DNA of 64,000 nt from Calditrichota bacterium (GCA_020637395.1 JACJWA010000002.1:124001-188000); one strand, 5' to 3'; counted from the first letter of the stretch, positions 35,569 through 44,833 are shown. The notes: generated by a model not told the origin, from the letters alone. Numbers and translations: made by a program.

Positions 35569-36999
35569 TTATGCCTCCATCTCCTCGCGGATGCCGTACT
35601 TCTTGAGCCTGTAGCGGAGCGTTTCGCGCGTCATTCTTAAGAATCTTGCGGCGGCGGATGCGTTGTTCTTGCAGTGACGCATGGCGATGCGGATCAACTG
35701 CTTTTCGACCTCTTCGAGATTCACGCCGGTTTGCGGAACGTCAATCGAGAAGTTGTCGCGGTTATCGAGCATCGCGTCAATGTCGCTTTCGGGCATGGAC
35801 ATCTTGCTCGGCGCGGGAGATTCCTGCATCGGCAGAACCGCAAGATCGTTCGCCTGAATGTACGGCCCGACGCCGATCAAGACGGCGCGTTCGACGGCGT
35901 TGCGCAGCTCGCGAATGTTTCCCGGCCAGTTGTAACTCGTCAAAAGCCGTTCCGCGTCGGGAGAAATTCCCTTGATATTCTTGCCGAATTCGCGGTTGAA
36001 TTTTTCGACGAAGTGCATCGCGATGTCCACCGTGTCGTGTCCGCGTTCGCGCAGGGGCGGCAGGTGAATCGCGAAGACCGCGAGACGATAGTAGAGATCG
36101 CGGCGGAACTTTCCGGTTTCGATCTGCTCCATCAGGTTCGCGTTGGTCGCGGCGATCAGTCTGAATTTCATTTGCAACGGCTGCGTGCCGCCGACTCTGC
36201 GGAACGTGCGCTCCTCGATGACCTTCAGCAGTTTGACTTGAAGGTTCAAAGGCATTTCGCCGATTTCGTCGAGAAAGAACGTTCCGCCGGACGCGACTTC
36301 AAAGAGACCGCGTTTGCGCTGCTTGGCATCGGTGAACGCGCCTTTTTCGTAGCCGAAGAGTTCTGCTTCCAAAAGGGTTTCGGGCATCGCGGCGCAGTTG
36401 ACTTCAACGAACGGTTTGTCGGCGTTCGGAGAAGCAAGATGAATCGCGTGCGCGACGAGCTCTTTTCCCGTTCCCGATTCACCGGTCAGCAGGACCGTGG
36501 CGAACTGCACCGCGGCCACTTTCTGCGCGGTGTCAATCACATGGTGCATCTGCTTGCAATTGCCGACCAACCGGTCAAAGCCATAGACGGCCTTGCGTTC
36601 GTCGGACACGCGTTCGATTTCACGCGCCGTGGCGGCACTTGAAAGCGCGCGGTCCACGAGCAGCATAAGTTTTTCGAGATTGAGCGGTTTGCCCAGATAG
36701 TCAAAGGCACCGTGCTTCAATGCTTCGACGGCTTTTTCCGGCGTCGCTTGGCCGCTGATGATCAAAACCGGATGCTGCGGCGCGATTTCGTGAATCTGTT
36801 GACAGAGTTCAACGCCGTCAATTCCGCCCGGCAGACCGACATCCAGGATGGACAAATCGGGCGCCATGGTGCGCATTTTTTCCAGTCCTACGGTCGCATC
36901 TTCGGCTTCGATGACTTCGTAGTCTTTGATTTCGGCCACTTGCCGGATGATTTCGCGAATATCTCGGTCATCATCCACCACCAAAAGAGTCGCTTGCAT
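35569..36999 (-). CDS. NtrC-family sigma-54-dependent response regulator
   Basis: 476-aa enhancer-binding activator. Receiver domain 1-120 with phospho-Asp in LSILDVGLPGG (about 53) and Lys in FDYLGKPLNLEK. AAA+ domain (about 145-385) has Walker A GESGTGKE, Walker B GGTFFLDEIGEM, sensor VIEERTFRRVGG and arginine-finger region DLYYRLAVFAIHLPPLRER. The sigma-54 loop reads GAFTDA rather than GAFTGA. A C-terminal Fis-type helix-turn-helix follows (NNASAAARFLRMTRETLRYR). No kinase gene is adjacent, so it is an orphan regulator. A sigma-54 promoter match lies about 50 bp upstream, suggesting autoregulation. Targets are unknown. Confidence 0.93.
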   Translation of the reverse strand: MQATLLVVDDDRDIREIIRQVAEIKDYEVIEAEDATVGLEKMRTMAPDLSILDVGLPGGIDGVELCQQIHEIAPQHPVLIISGQATPEKAVEALKHGAFDYLGKPLNLEKLMLLVDRALSSAATAREIERVSDERKAVYGFDRLVGNCKQMHHVIDTAQKVAAVQFATVLLTGESGTGKELVAHAIHLASPNADKPFVEVNCAAMPETLLEAELFGYEKGAFTDAKQRKRGLFEVASGGTFFLDEIGEMPLNLQVKLLKVIEERTFRRVGGTQPLQMKFRLIAATNANLMEQIETGKFRRDLYYRLAVFAIHLPPLRERGHDTVDIAMHFVEKFNREFGKNIKGISPDAERLLTSYNWPGNIRELRNAVERAVLIGVGPYIQANDLAVLPMQESPAPSKMSMPESDIDAMLDNRDNFSIDVPQTGVNLEEVEKQLIRIAMRHCKNNASAAARFLRMTRETLRYRLKKYGIREEMEA

Positions 37000-37049
37000 G
37001 GCTTCCGCCGGGTTTGTTGCATTGCACCAACTTAGTGCAATAAGTCAGA

Positions 37050-37064
37050 GCAACAAATGGGCCA
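37050..37064 (-). promoter_or_regulatory. Candidate sigma-54 (-24/-12) promoter for the response regulator
   Basis: On the minus strand TGGCCCATTTGTTGC fits TGGCAC-N5-TTGC with the invariant GG and GC at correct spacing. Nearby inverted repeats CCTACTT-GAA-AAGTAGG (37074-37090) and TTGCAC-N7-GTGCAA (37022-37040) could be regulator binding sites. Confidence 0.5.
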
Positions 37065-37168
37065 TTTGCACCACCTACTTGAAAAGTAGGCAACGATGTG
37101 CTGGCGCGCACTTGAAAATTGGGGAAGGATGAGCTGCGCGGCGGCTTTAAGTGGCCGAGGAAGAAACG

Positions 37169-37197
37169 CTTGACTTGTGAAAAGTTCAAGTGTAGAT
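37169..37197 (+). promoter_or_regulatory. Sigma-70-type promoter for the beta-helix protein
   Basis: -35 TTGACT (37169-37174), 17-bp spacer, -10 TAGATT (37192-37197), about 50 bp before the start codon at 37247. Confidence 0.5.
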
Positions 37198-37246
37198 TGA
37201 AGAAGTGATAGAACGTTGGACGAACGATCTGACCGGAAAAAGTAAA

Positions 37247-39367
37247 ATGAAGATTATTAATACGGTGGTCCTGACTTGTCTTGTGCTGGCGCCCGGTTGG
37301 GTGCTTGCGGACACAACTTGGGTGGCCTCCGGCAATGTGAGCGGAGTGTGGAGTGCCTCCGGATCTCCGTTTGTGGTGTATACAGGAGATGTTACGGTTG
37401 CGGCAACTGACACGCTGATGATTGAGCCGGGTGTGCGTGTTTATTTTGCAGGCGCATTCAAAATGATTGTGAATGGCCTATTGCAAGCGATTGGTACGCA
37501 AAGTGATTCAATCTGGTTCACGGGAAGTTCCGTGGATTTCCCGTTTCCGTCTCCCGAGAGATGGCGGGGGTTGAGGTTTGAAAATGCGAATGCCGCCAAC
37601 CAACTGACCTATTGCAGTATTACGTACGGCGGCGCGACGGGAGCAGGAATAGAGGGCAGCGGCGGCGGAGTGTATTGTGTGAACAGCACTCTGAGTTTGT
37701 CTCACTCTTGGATTCACCATTGTCACGCCTATCACAACTGCGCGGCGGTGTTTGATCAGAGCACTGTGCTGCTGGACTACACGGACATCACGTACAACTA
37801 TGGCGTTGTGGATCCGGAGTATTTTATCCTGAACGGCGAAGTTGGAGCCTTTGCCACTGGGAATACCACGATTCACCTTCGGCATTGCAACATCAGCCAC
37901 AACAATCCGGGCGGGAGTTTTTCGGCGATTCGGTTTGGCGTTGGCACGACGGCCGTGATGGATTCCTGTTTAATTGACTCGAACTTGAACCCGGAGGGCG
38001 GATTCGGTCCCGTGATTCTGGATGCGACGGCGGACGTTTCGATGACGGGAACGACGATTTCGAATCATCAGCCAATGTATGGATTTGACGGCGGCATCCG
38101 GAGTGATGGCGCGAGCCTGACGATGGAAGCCTGCACGCTGCGCAGCAATCGTGCGAGCTGGGTGGGTCCTACTGAGTGGGGCGGCAGCAGCGCCCTGACG
38201 ATTTTCAATCCTGTGTCGGCGGTGATCACCAATACGGTGTTTGAAGGGAATCAGGGCCAGTTTGGCGCGGCGAGTTTGTGCCAGAACACGACCTTTGAAA
38301 ACTGCATTTTCCGCAACAACACTTCATCGGACGGCGCGATTTTCTCCAACGGCGGCAACCGCTTCAGCAGATGTGTTTTTGAGAACAACACCGCGAATCT
38401 TCCGGACGGACTGTTGGCTTTTTATGGCAATGGCCGCGGCGGAGCCATGGTATTTTTCAGCGGCACGGACACGGTGAGTCAATGCGTGTTTACGGGAAAC
38501 ACGAGTTACATCTATACAATCGAAGGCGAACCGGAGACCTGGGACACTCTGAGCACGTTTGGCGCGGCGCTCTATTGCGACGAAGGCGCCTCGCCGTATC
38601 TGGTGAACTGCGTATTTCAGGACAACACATTGAATCAGGGCAGCTTCTGGGGCACGGGCAGCGTGTTGTATAGCTATCTGGGTCATCCGACGTTTGAGTT
38701 CTGCACGATGAACAACAACGGCGCGAACGGACATCCGGGCGGCGTGATGTTTCTCGATGGTGGAACATTGACGCTCAGAAACAGCATTGTCTCGAACTCC
38801 GACGCACGCTGTGCGATCTATTTTGACCTGGACGCCACGGGTACTGTTGAATATTGCGACTTCTACGGAATCACCAATATGAATTTCCGGGGAACTCCGC
38901 CGGTTGGATTGGGAACGCTTTCGACGACGAATGCCAACGGCGATCCGTGTGATGTGTACTACAACATCCTGCTGAATCCCGAGTATGCGGACGCGATGAA
39001 TGGAGACTTGCATTTGACGAGTGGAAGTCCATGTATCGGTGCGGCGGACCCGGCGAGTACGGTGGCGAGTGACTATGACGGGAACGCGCGCCCGAGCGGA
39101 ACGTATGCAGATATGGGAGCTTTCGAGTTTTCGCAGACGGCGGTGATCGAATTGGTGATCTATCCGGATGCGGAAAACGATGACATTCTGCTCTATTGGA
39201 ACGCGGTTCCGGGTGCGTCGAGTTACGAAGTCTATGCCGGAGACGTTCCGGAATACGATCCACCGTTTTTCAATTTGATTGGGACGACGAGTTTGACCAC
39301 GTTTACGGAAGTTGATGCGTTGCTTTCGAGCGATCAGCGGACGTATGTGGTGGTGGCTGTTCCGTAG
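37247..39367 (+). CDS. Secreted right-handed parallel beta-helix protein with Fn3-like C-terminus
   Basis: 706-aa exported protein. The signal peptide (MKIINTVVLTCLVLAPGWVL) is followed by a long beta-helix of pectate-lyase/polymorphic-outer-membrane-protein type: repeating phrases such as LTYCSITYGGATGAGIEG, LRHCNISHNNPGG, FENCIFRNNTSSDGAIF, VSQCVFTGNTS and VNCVFQDNTL. A closing choice-of-anchor-like motif LTSGSPCIGAADPAST ... GAFEFSQ (about 610-640) and a short Fn3-like domain follow. No PNPFN sorting domain is present, unlike most secreted proteins here. Start at 37247 is set by the signal peptide. Likely a surface adhesin or polysaccharide-binding protein; no catalytic residues can be assigned. 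Confidence 0.82.
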   Translation: MKIINTVVLTCLVLAPGWVLADTTWVASGNVSGVWSASGSPFVVYTGDVTVAATDTLMIEPGVRVYFAGAFKMIVNGLLQAIGTQSDSIWFTGSSVDFPFPSPERWRGLRFENANAANQLTYCSITYGGATGAGIEGSGGGVYCVNSTLSLSHSWIHHCHAYHNCAAVFDQSTVLLDYTDITYNYGVVDPEYFILNGEVGAFATGNTTIHLRHCNISHNNPGGSFSAIRFGVGTTAVMDSCLIDSNLNPEGGFGPVILDATADVSMTGTTISNHQPMYGFDGGIRSDGASLTMEACTLRSNRASWVGPTEWGGSSALTIFNPVSAVITNTVFEGNQGQFGAASLCQNTTFENCIFRNNTSSDGAIFSNGGNRFSRCVFENNTANLPDGLLAFYGNGRGGAMVFFSGTDTVSQCVFTGNTSYIYTIEGEPETWDTLSTFGAALYCDEGASPYLVNCVFQDNTLNQGSFWGTGSVLYSYLGHPTFEFCTMNNNGANGHPGGVMFLDGGTLTLRNSIVSNSDARCAIYFDLDATGTVEYCDFYGITNMNFRGTPPVGLGTLSTTNANGDPCDVYYNILLNPEYADAMNGDLHLTSGSPCIGAADPASTVASDYDGNARPSGTYADMGAFEFSQTAVIELVIYPDAENDDILLYWNAVPGASSYEVYAGDVPEYDPPFFNLIGTTSLTTFTEVDALLSSDQRTYVVVAVP

Positions 39368-39383
39368 TACGAAGCGCATACGT

Positions 39384-39429
39384 TCCGGCAGGGTTCCTTA
39401 CGAGGACAGGCTGGAGACCCTGCTCGGGG
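39384..39429. repeat. Family A repeat, reverse orientation
   Basis: Copy with the GTTCCTTACGAGGACAGGCT loop, in the opposite orientation to most copies, downstream of the beta-helix gene. Confidence 0.85.
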
Positions 39430-39462
39430 TGCTTGTTGGGCACGTTTTGTTTGCAAGAAAAG

Positions 39463-39491
39463 AAAGCCCCGCGAGAGATCGCGGGGCTTTT
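39463..39491. terminator. Bidirectional terminator between beta-helix gene and metal exporter
   Basis: Stem AAAGCCCCGCGA / TCGCGGGGCTTT with loop GAGA, followed by Ts; it can serve both convergent genes. Confidence 0.85.
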
Positions 39492-39512
39492 TATTGGAAC
39501 AAAACGAAAGCA

Positions 39513-40430
39513 TTATGCGGCAGGGTGGACTTCGATGGTCGCGTGAACAATTCCGACGTGGTCGGGAAGCAAGGATCTGTAGTGCGCGGCGGAAGTTCCG
39601 GAGACTGAGGTGACTGAGAGCTCGCAGGCATAGATGCCGGGACCGATGGACCAGACATGGAGATCGGTGACCTTTGTGCCAGGTTCTTGTTCGATATGCT
39701 GCTTGATGTGATCCACAACACTCTCGGGAGCCTGCTTGTCGAGCAGGACCGTGCCGGATTCGCGCAGCAGTCGGATTGCCCAACTGCTGACGAGAATCGA
39801 GCCGACAATACCCATGACCGGATCCATCCAGATCCAGCCGAAATACTTTGCGGCGAGCAAAGCACTGATGGCGGTGACGGAAGTCAGGGCATCGGCCAGC
39901 ACATGCAGATAGGCCGAGCGGAGGTTCTGATCTTCGTGATGATGCGAATGATCATGATCGTGCCCGTGTCCGTGGTCATGATGGTCATGATCGTGGGTGT
40001 GTCCGAGAATCAGCGCGCTTCCGCCATTTACGAGCAAACCGATTACCGCAACGAAGATGGCCTGATTGAACTGGATCTCGACGGGATTGAGAATGCGATG
40101 GACGGATTCCCAGGCCATCATGATCGCGAAGACCGCAAGCAGGAGCGCGCTGGAGTAGGCGGCGAGGGAGTTGATTTTTCCGGTGCCGAAACTGAAGCGG
40201 GGGTCGTCGGCAAATTTGCGGGCGAAAACGTAAGCGGCCCAACTGAGTGTCAGGGCGAGCGCATGCGAGGCCATGTGCATGCCGTCTGCGAGCAAAGCCA
40301 TGGAGCCGAACAGAATTCCCGCAGTAACTTCGACGATCATCATCACGGCGGTGATGATGACGACGATCAGCGTGCGGCGCTCGCCGGCGCGGGGAATGTC
40401 CTGTCCGAAGGTGTGAGAGTGAGTGTGCAT
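39513..40430 (-). CDS. dmeF: Cation diffusion facilitator, DmeF-like Co/Ni (or Zn) exporter
   Basis: 305-aa inner-membrane metal/proton antiporter. It opens with the His-rich MHTHSHTFGQD and has six predicted transmembrane helices. Helix II has the metal site SMALLADGMHMASHA and helix V HVLADALTSV (HxxxD). A cytoplasmic His-rich loop (GHTHDHDHHDHGHGHDHDHS) lies between helices IV and V, and a ferredoxin-like C-terminal domain follows. The FGTGKINSLAAYSSALLL segment and N-terminal HSHxF favour the DmeF cobalt/nickel subgroup over zinc CDFs, but metal choice is inference. It stands alone, with no metal regulator beside it. Confidence 0.88.
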   Translation of the reverse strand: MHTHSHTFGQDIPRAGERRTLIVVIITAVMMIVEVTAGILFGSMALLADGMHMASHALALTLSWAAYVFARKFADDPRFSFGTGKINSLAAYSSALLLAVFAIMMAWESVHRILNPVEIQFNQAIFVAVIGLLVNGGSALILGHTHDHDHHDHGHGHDHDHSHHHEDQNLRSAYLHVLADALTSVTAISALLAAKYFGWIWMDPVMGIVGSILVSSWAIRLLRESGTVLLDKQAPESVVDHIKQHIEQEPGTKVTDLHVWSIGPGIYACELSVTSVSGTSAAHYRSLLPDHVGIVHATIEVHPAA

Positions 40431-40443
40431 GGGTTAGAAACAT

Positions 40444-40473
40444 AATTACCCCGACTGGAGAGCCGGGGTAATT
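40444..40473. terminator. Hairpin between metal exporter and tail-fibre-like gene
   Basis: Perfect 10-bp stem AATTACCCCG / CGGGGTAATT with a 10-nt loop, just past the stop of the 40499 gene (minus strand). It lacks a long T-run. Confidence 0.55.
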
Positions 40474-40498
40474 TGTAAAGGGGATTTATCGGAGCAGG

Positions 40499-41320
40499 TT
40501 AGCGGCTGATGGTGTTTCCGCCAATCCATGTGGCGCCGAAGTCAATATCTTCCACATAGACGACATCTGCTTCGCCGGAAGTCCACAGGGTGAGTCTCAA
40601 TCGATAGCTTCCAGCGGGAAGCAGGTCCAGAGATTGGAAGACAAGATCGCCGGGAGCGACCTGTTTGACTTCCCGTGACGTGGCCACGACGGTGCCGACG
40701 CTGTTCAGGACTTCGAGACGACCCCTCCAGAGCACGCCTTCGCTCTCGTCGTCATCTTCGACAATGGCGGTGGCGAAGAACGTCAGCGTGGACGGGACGC
40801 CGAAGGAGAAGAATCCGGAGTGGAACTGAGTTTGAGTATTGGAGATTTCGTCGTCGGGAAGCTGGAGCTGCGAATAGCCTCCTGCGGGAATGGAGCCTGC
40901 GACTCGAGCTGAATCGGCAACGCGGGTGGTATCGGCAATGCGTGCGCTGTCTGCCCAGCAAGAGATGAAGGCATAGGGAACCGCGTGAATAAACTGACGC
41001 GGTCCGAAGGCCTGCTGTTCATAGGTCAGGCTGAGCCATGCTCCGGCTTGCGGAAAGACGGCGGGAGTCAGCGGATTAAAGGCCCCGAGCACGACATCAA
41101 AGATGCCGTCCACGACAGTGACGTCCTGCCACTCGGACCAGACGGGCGGTCCTCCGAAGGCGGCGGTATAGACATGAAACCCGATCTCATAGACGCCATC
41201 GGGCATGAGTTCGCCTTCGGGAGTCGTGAAGATGGCCTGATAGGTCATCGTGGTGGGTCCGACCGCCCAAGCGGTGGTGCAGGCCAACAGAAGAGCGAAC
41301 AGAATGGTCACGAGTCTCAT
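40499..41320 (-). CDS. Secreted protein with a fibre-like domain repeatedly found in exported proteins; function unknown
   Basis: 273 aa. Signal peptide MRLVTILFALLLACTTAWA, then a domain with the pattern MTYQAIFTTPEGELMPDGVY, VWSEWQDVTVVDGIFDVVLG, FIHAVPYAFISCWADSARIA. This is the collar-like module common in environmental bacteria and phage-tail-fibre-like proteins. A short ADSARxAD repeat leads to a beta-sandwich C-terminal half (about 150-273). There is no T9SS sorting motif. It follows the 41349 gene on the same strand by 28 bp, so the two may be co-transcribed. No function can be assigned. Confidence 0.72.
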   Translation of the reverse strand: MRLVTILFALLLACTTAWAVGPTTMTYQAIFTTPEGELMPDGVYEIGFHVYTAAFGGPPVWSEWQDVTVVDGIFDVVLGAFNPLTPAVFPQAGAWLSLTYEQQAFGPRQFIHAVPYAFISCWADSARIADTTRVADSARVAGSIPAGGYSQLQLPDDEISNTQTQFHSGFFSFGVPSTLTFFATAIVEDDDESEGVLWRGRLEVLNSVGTVVATSREVKQVAPGDLVFQSLDLLPAGSYRLRLTLWTSGEADVVYVEDIDFGATWIGGNTISR

Positions 41321-41348
41321 AGAGAAGCTATCCTGAAAGAGTAGGGGT

Positions 41349-41879
41349 TTACTTGATCAACGTGAGTTTGCGAACCTGCATGCGCGAGTCTTGCGCGAGG
41401 CGCGCGAAGTATTCGCCGCTGGGAACAGTAGCGCCGTTATTCGCCTTGCCGTCCCACGTGACAGAAAAGGCACCGGGCTGCGCTGCGGGAAACTCGAAAG
41501 CGCGGACTTGCTGTCCGAGCAGATTATAGATTGCGAGTTGGGCATCCCCGGCATGGTCGAGCGAAAAGGGAATGACCGTTGAGGGATTGAAGGGGTTGGG
41601 GTAGTTCTGGCCGAGAGCAAACTCGCTGATCGTCGGGTTGGGCTGCTCGGGGGAGGATGTCGGGCGCGCGACGAAGCTATTGCGCACGAAGACGTAGCCC
41701 GTGCGTATGGCGCCGACCGAGGCCAATGACGATGTCGCCAGAATGGGTTGCCCGATGTATCCCTTGATGGTTCCGATGGCGCCTGTCGAAGTTCCGTTCG
41801 AGGACAGGAACGTAGTCAGGTTGGGAGTTTGGGCGAAACTTGCTGTCGTGAGCAAGCCGATCAGGAGAAGACGGATCAT
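41349..41879 (-). CDS. Small secreted protein with T9SS type A sorting domain
   Basis: 176 aa: signal peptide (MIRLLLIGLLTTASFAQ), a short Ser/Thr-rich segment of about 80 residues containing a conserved-looking IKGYIGQPILATSSLASVGA, and a sorting domain from LGQNYPNPFNPSTVIPF to RKLTLIK. The small cargo region has no recognisable domain. It precedes the 40499 gene as a likely two-gene unit. Confidence 0.82.
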   Translation of the reverse strand: MIRLLLIGLLTTASFAQTPNLTTFLSSNGTSTGAIGTIKGYIGQPILATSSLASVGAIRTGYVFVRNSFVARPTSSPEQPNPTISEFALGQNYPNPFNPSTVIPFSLDHAGDAQLAIYNLLGQQVRAFEFPAAQPGAFSVTWDGKANNGATVPSGEYFARLAQDSRMQVRKLTLIK

Positions 41880-41971
41880 ACTTTTGGGGTCAGAGGGCGA
41901 TAGCTATGGCGGATGTTATGCACAACGGAAGTTGTGGTTTAGTGTCCGCGTATAATCGAACAGGAGAATAA

Positions 41972-42040
41972 ACAATTGGTTGGCGATTTGTCGTCCAAAT
42001 GGTCTGGACCTGAACCGAGCATCTAAACCTAACCAATTGT
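41972..42040. promoter_or_regulatory. Widely spaced 10-bp inverted repeat in the divergent intergenic region
   Basis: ACAATTGGTT (41972-41981) and AACCAATTGT (42031-42040) are perfect inverted repeats 49 bp apart, between the divergent genes at 41879 and 42364. They could be paired operator sites. The rest of 41880-42363 is AT-rich, with only the promoter at 42267-42295 and the gene's ribosome-binding site. Confidence 0.4.
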
Positions 42041-42266
42041 GGTTTGAAAATCAAGTCTAAACGAATAGTTACGGGCAAGAACAGGGCCAAAGCGGGAAGA
42101 ATTGCATTTTGTGTGGGGGATTGGAAACGTGGTGCCTCTATTCCCCATAGTGGGCTTATCATAGGTGACCCATTGTGAACATTAAAGCAAAATAAAACAG
42201 AAAATTAGACATACTGAGAGAATGCTGACGGGGTGTTAAGAAATTCAGGAAAGGGATGAAAAGTGA

Positions 42267-42295
42267 TTGCGTACTGGGAACATATGAAATATATT
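42267..42295 (+). promoter_or_regulatory. Promoter for the Cys-rich surface protein
   Basis: -35 TTGCGT (42267-42272), 17-bp spacer, -10 TATATT (42290-42295); predicted leader about 60 nt. Confidence 0.5.
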
Positions 42296-42363
42296 AGGTA
42301 TGCTTGAGAAAGATGAAAACAAGCTTTATTACAGGCCGAACCATAACAAGCAGAGGAAACAAG

Positions 42364-44721
42364 ATGAAGAAGATTCTGACAGTCTGTATTCTGCTGGCCC
42401 TGGTCGCGAGCGCGGCTTTGGCTGGCCAAACGTATGTGAAAGAATATGCGGACCAGATTACGGCTCTTGAGACAGAGTTGGCTGCTCTTCGCGCGAATGG
42501 CGGGGATCAGACTCAGGTTCGTATCGAATTGAACGCTCTTCGGAGCAAGGTTGCTGATCTTCGCGGCCGTGACGGCGTGCTGGATCTGGGTTGTGCGGAT
42601 TGCGCCCCGGCTCACTATGATATGGGCACGATTGGCGACGTGGTTTGGGGATATTTCGTGGCCGGTGACCTGGGCACGGATGGCAAGTGGGTTGGCAGCT
42701 TCAACGGCGTGGCCGGCGCGACCTACCACTTTGACCTTTGCTCGACGGCTCCCGGAACGGGCACGAACGCTGGCTTCAGCTCGGATTGCGATCTTCGCAT
42801 TCGCGACGCGGCTTGCGCAGTGCTGAGCTACGTGGACGGTCTTTCGGGCTGCGTTCCGGCGTGGAGCCCGAATGATGTGACGTGGACTTGCCCGGCGAAT
42901 GGCGTGTACTATGTCGAGATTAAGGAATACAACGACGGTACGGCGACCTGCACGGGTTTGGCTGATGCGACGTTCGACATGAACTACTATGCAGTTGCGC
43001 CTCCGACGACTCCTTACAAGTGCTGCTACGGCGATCCGTGTGCTCCGACTTGTGATGACCTGCTTGAAGCCGAGTGCTTGACCTTGGGTGGAACGTACTA
43101 TGACGGCGAGACCTGTGCGGCGAGCCCCTGCGCTGCTCCGGCGACGGGCGATGTGTGCTGCAACGCACTTCCGATTCCCGGTCTGCCGTTCTCTGAGTCC
43201 GGCAACACCTGCAGCTTCAACAACGACTATGACGCAGTTTGCAACTTCTCCGGCGGCACGGCTCCTGACGTGGCCTATTCGTTCACGCCTGCGGCGGACA
43301 TGACGGTGACGTTCAGCCTGTGTCTGTCGGGCTACGACACGAAGCTCTACATCTATGACGGCGCCCCGGTTCCGGGCGGCGAGATTGCCTGTAACGACGA
43401 CACCCCGACGGCGAGCTGCCCCGGTGCGTCTGGCAACTTCCGTTCATACCTTGAGTGTGTCCAGCTCTATGCCGGTCACAACTACTGCATCATCGTGGAC
43501 GGCTACGGCGCGGACTGCGGCGACTACACGTTGACGGCGGAAGAATGTCTTTCGACGGGCAGCTGCTGCTACAGCAATGGCGCGGGCTTCTGTGCGGGCG
43601 AGAGCTGTGTGGATGACTTGCTTGAAGAAGACTGCCTGGCTCTGGGCGGTGTCTGGACGCGCGGCGGTACGTGCGTGGACAATCCCTGCGCTGCGGTTCC
43701 GTGCGTTTGCGACTGCGGCCAGAACCCGAATTCGCATTCGGTGATCGCGGCGGACGAGCTGGAATACGTAATTGATTCGGTGATTCCGACGACCTGCGTG
43801 ACGATCAACGTTCCGTTCGAATACCACATCACGGACCTGAACGTGGGTATTGACCTGGTTCACACCTATGACGGCGACATTGACATGTACCTGACCTCGC
43901 CGAACGGTACGGTGATCGAGCTTTCGACGGACAACGGCGGCACGGGCGAGAACATGACGTGCACGGTGTTTGACGACGAAGCGGCTGCTTCGATCACGAC
44001 GGGTGCGGCTCCGTACAGCGGTTCCTGGATTCCGGAAACCCCGCTGAGCGACGTGGACGGTGAGAACGCGCTGGGTGACTGGCTGCTGTGCATCACGGAC
44101 GATGCGGGCGGCGACGTGGGTTACATCATTGGCGTGTGCCTGACTTTCGAATACGACATCATCCTGCCGGTGAACTTCGGCAGCATCAGCGCGGTGGCCG
44201 GCAGCGGTCAGGTGACGTTGAATTGGAACACGCTGGCTGAGACCAATGTGCACCACTTCGACGTTCTGCGCAACGGTTCGAAGGTTTCGGAAGTTGCGGC
44301 GACGAACAACGCGACCGGCGCGAGCTATTCGTTCGTGGACAATGGCCTGACCAATGGCACGACCTACAGCTACGGTCTGGTTTCGGTGGACGTGACGGGC
44401 GCTCGTCAGGAACTGGCGACGATCGAAGCGACTCCGACGGCGGACGCGACGGTGATCAGCGAGTACGCTCTGCATCAGAACTACCCGAACCCGTTCAACC
44501 CGACGACGAACATCGTGTTCGACATGGTGGACGCGGGCATGGTGAAGATCAGCGTGTACAACCTGCTTGGTCAGAAGGTTGCGGACTTGGCGAACGGCAC
44601 GTATGAAGCCGGCCGTCACGTGGTCAACTTTGACGCGGCGGGTCTGTCCAGCGGTCTGTACCTGTACCGTATGGAAGCCAACGGCTTCTCGGCGCAGGCG
44701 AAGATGATGCTGATGAAGTAG
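42364..44721 (+). CDS. Large Cys-rich secreted surface protein with P-domain-like module, Fn3 and T9SS sorting domain
   Basis: 785 aa. Signal peptide MKKILTVCILLALVASAALA; a short coiled coil (ITALETELAALRANGGDQTQ); pre-peptidase-C-like beta-sandwiches; two Cys-rich units of the pattern CCY..C......EC...GG.......C...PC (KCCYGDPCAPTCDDLLEAEC and SCCYSNGAGFCAGESCVDDL); a proprotein-convertase P-like domain (LNVGIDLVHTYDGDIDMYLT ... LGDWLLCITDDAGGDVG); Fn3 (VAGSGQVTLNWNTLAETNVH); and a T9SS sorting domain (NYPNPFNPTTN). AGAGGA lies 6 nt before the ATG at 42364. Strong use of GGC/GCG/ACG/CTG-type codons, a promoter and a strong terminator suggest an abundant surface protein. No protease domain is present. 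Confidence 0.86.
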   Translation: MKKILTVCILLALVASAALAGQTYVKEYADQITALETELAALRANGGDQTQVRIELNALRSKVADLRGRDGVLDLGCADCAPAHYDMGTIGDVVWGYFVAGDLGTDGKWVGSFNGVAGATYHFDLCSTAPGTGTNAGFSSDCDLRIRDAACAVLSYVDGLSGCVPAWSPNDVTWTCPANGVYYVEIKEYNDGTATCTGLADATFDMNYYAVAPPTTPYKCCYGDPCAPTCDDLLEAECLTLGGTYYDGETCAASPCAAPATGDVCCNALPIPGLPFSESGNTCSFNNDYDAVCNFSGGTAPDVAYSFTPAADMTVTFSLCLSGYDTKLYIYDGAPVPGGEIACNDDTPTASCPGASGNFRSYLECVQLYAGHNYCIIVDGYGADCGDYTLTAEECLSTGSCCYSNGAGFCAGESCVDDLLEEDCLALGGVWTRGGTCVDNPCAAVPCVCDCGQNPNSHSVIAADELEYVIDSVIPTTCVTINVPFEYHITDLNVGIDLVHTYDGDIDMYLTSPNGTVIELSTDNGGTGENMTCTVFDDEAAASITTGAAPYSGSWIPETPLSDVDGENALGDWLLCITDDAGGDVGYIIGVCLTFEYDIILPVNFGSISAVAGSGQVTLNWNTLAETNVHHFDVLRNGSKVSEVAATNNATGASYSFVDNGLTNGTTYSYGLVSVDVTGARQELATIEATPTADATVISEYALHQNYPNPFNPTTNIVFDMVDAGMVKISVYNLLGQKVADLANGTYEAGRHVVNFDAAGLSSGLYLYRMEANGFSAQAKMMLMK

Positions 44722-44780
44722 TGCGCGAAGCGCACGTCTTGTGCTGACGCCAGCGCGGACAGTACAGGTTCCGGATAGAA

Positions 44781-44817
44781 AAGCGGGGCGACCGAAATGG
44801 TCGCCCCGCTTGTTTTT
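44781..44817 (+). terminator. Strong rho-independent terminator
   Basis: Stem AAGCGGGGCGACC / GGTCGCCCCGCTT, loop GAAAT, then GTTTTTT, 60 nt after the Cys-rich gene. The DNA before it (44725-44760) carries a TGCGC-GAA-GCGCA hairpin and fragments of the family A linker. Confidence 0.92.
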
Positions 44818-44833
44818 TGCAAGATACGGTCTA

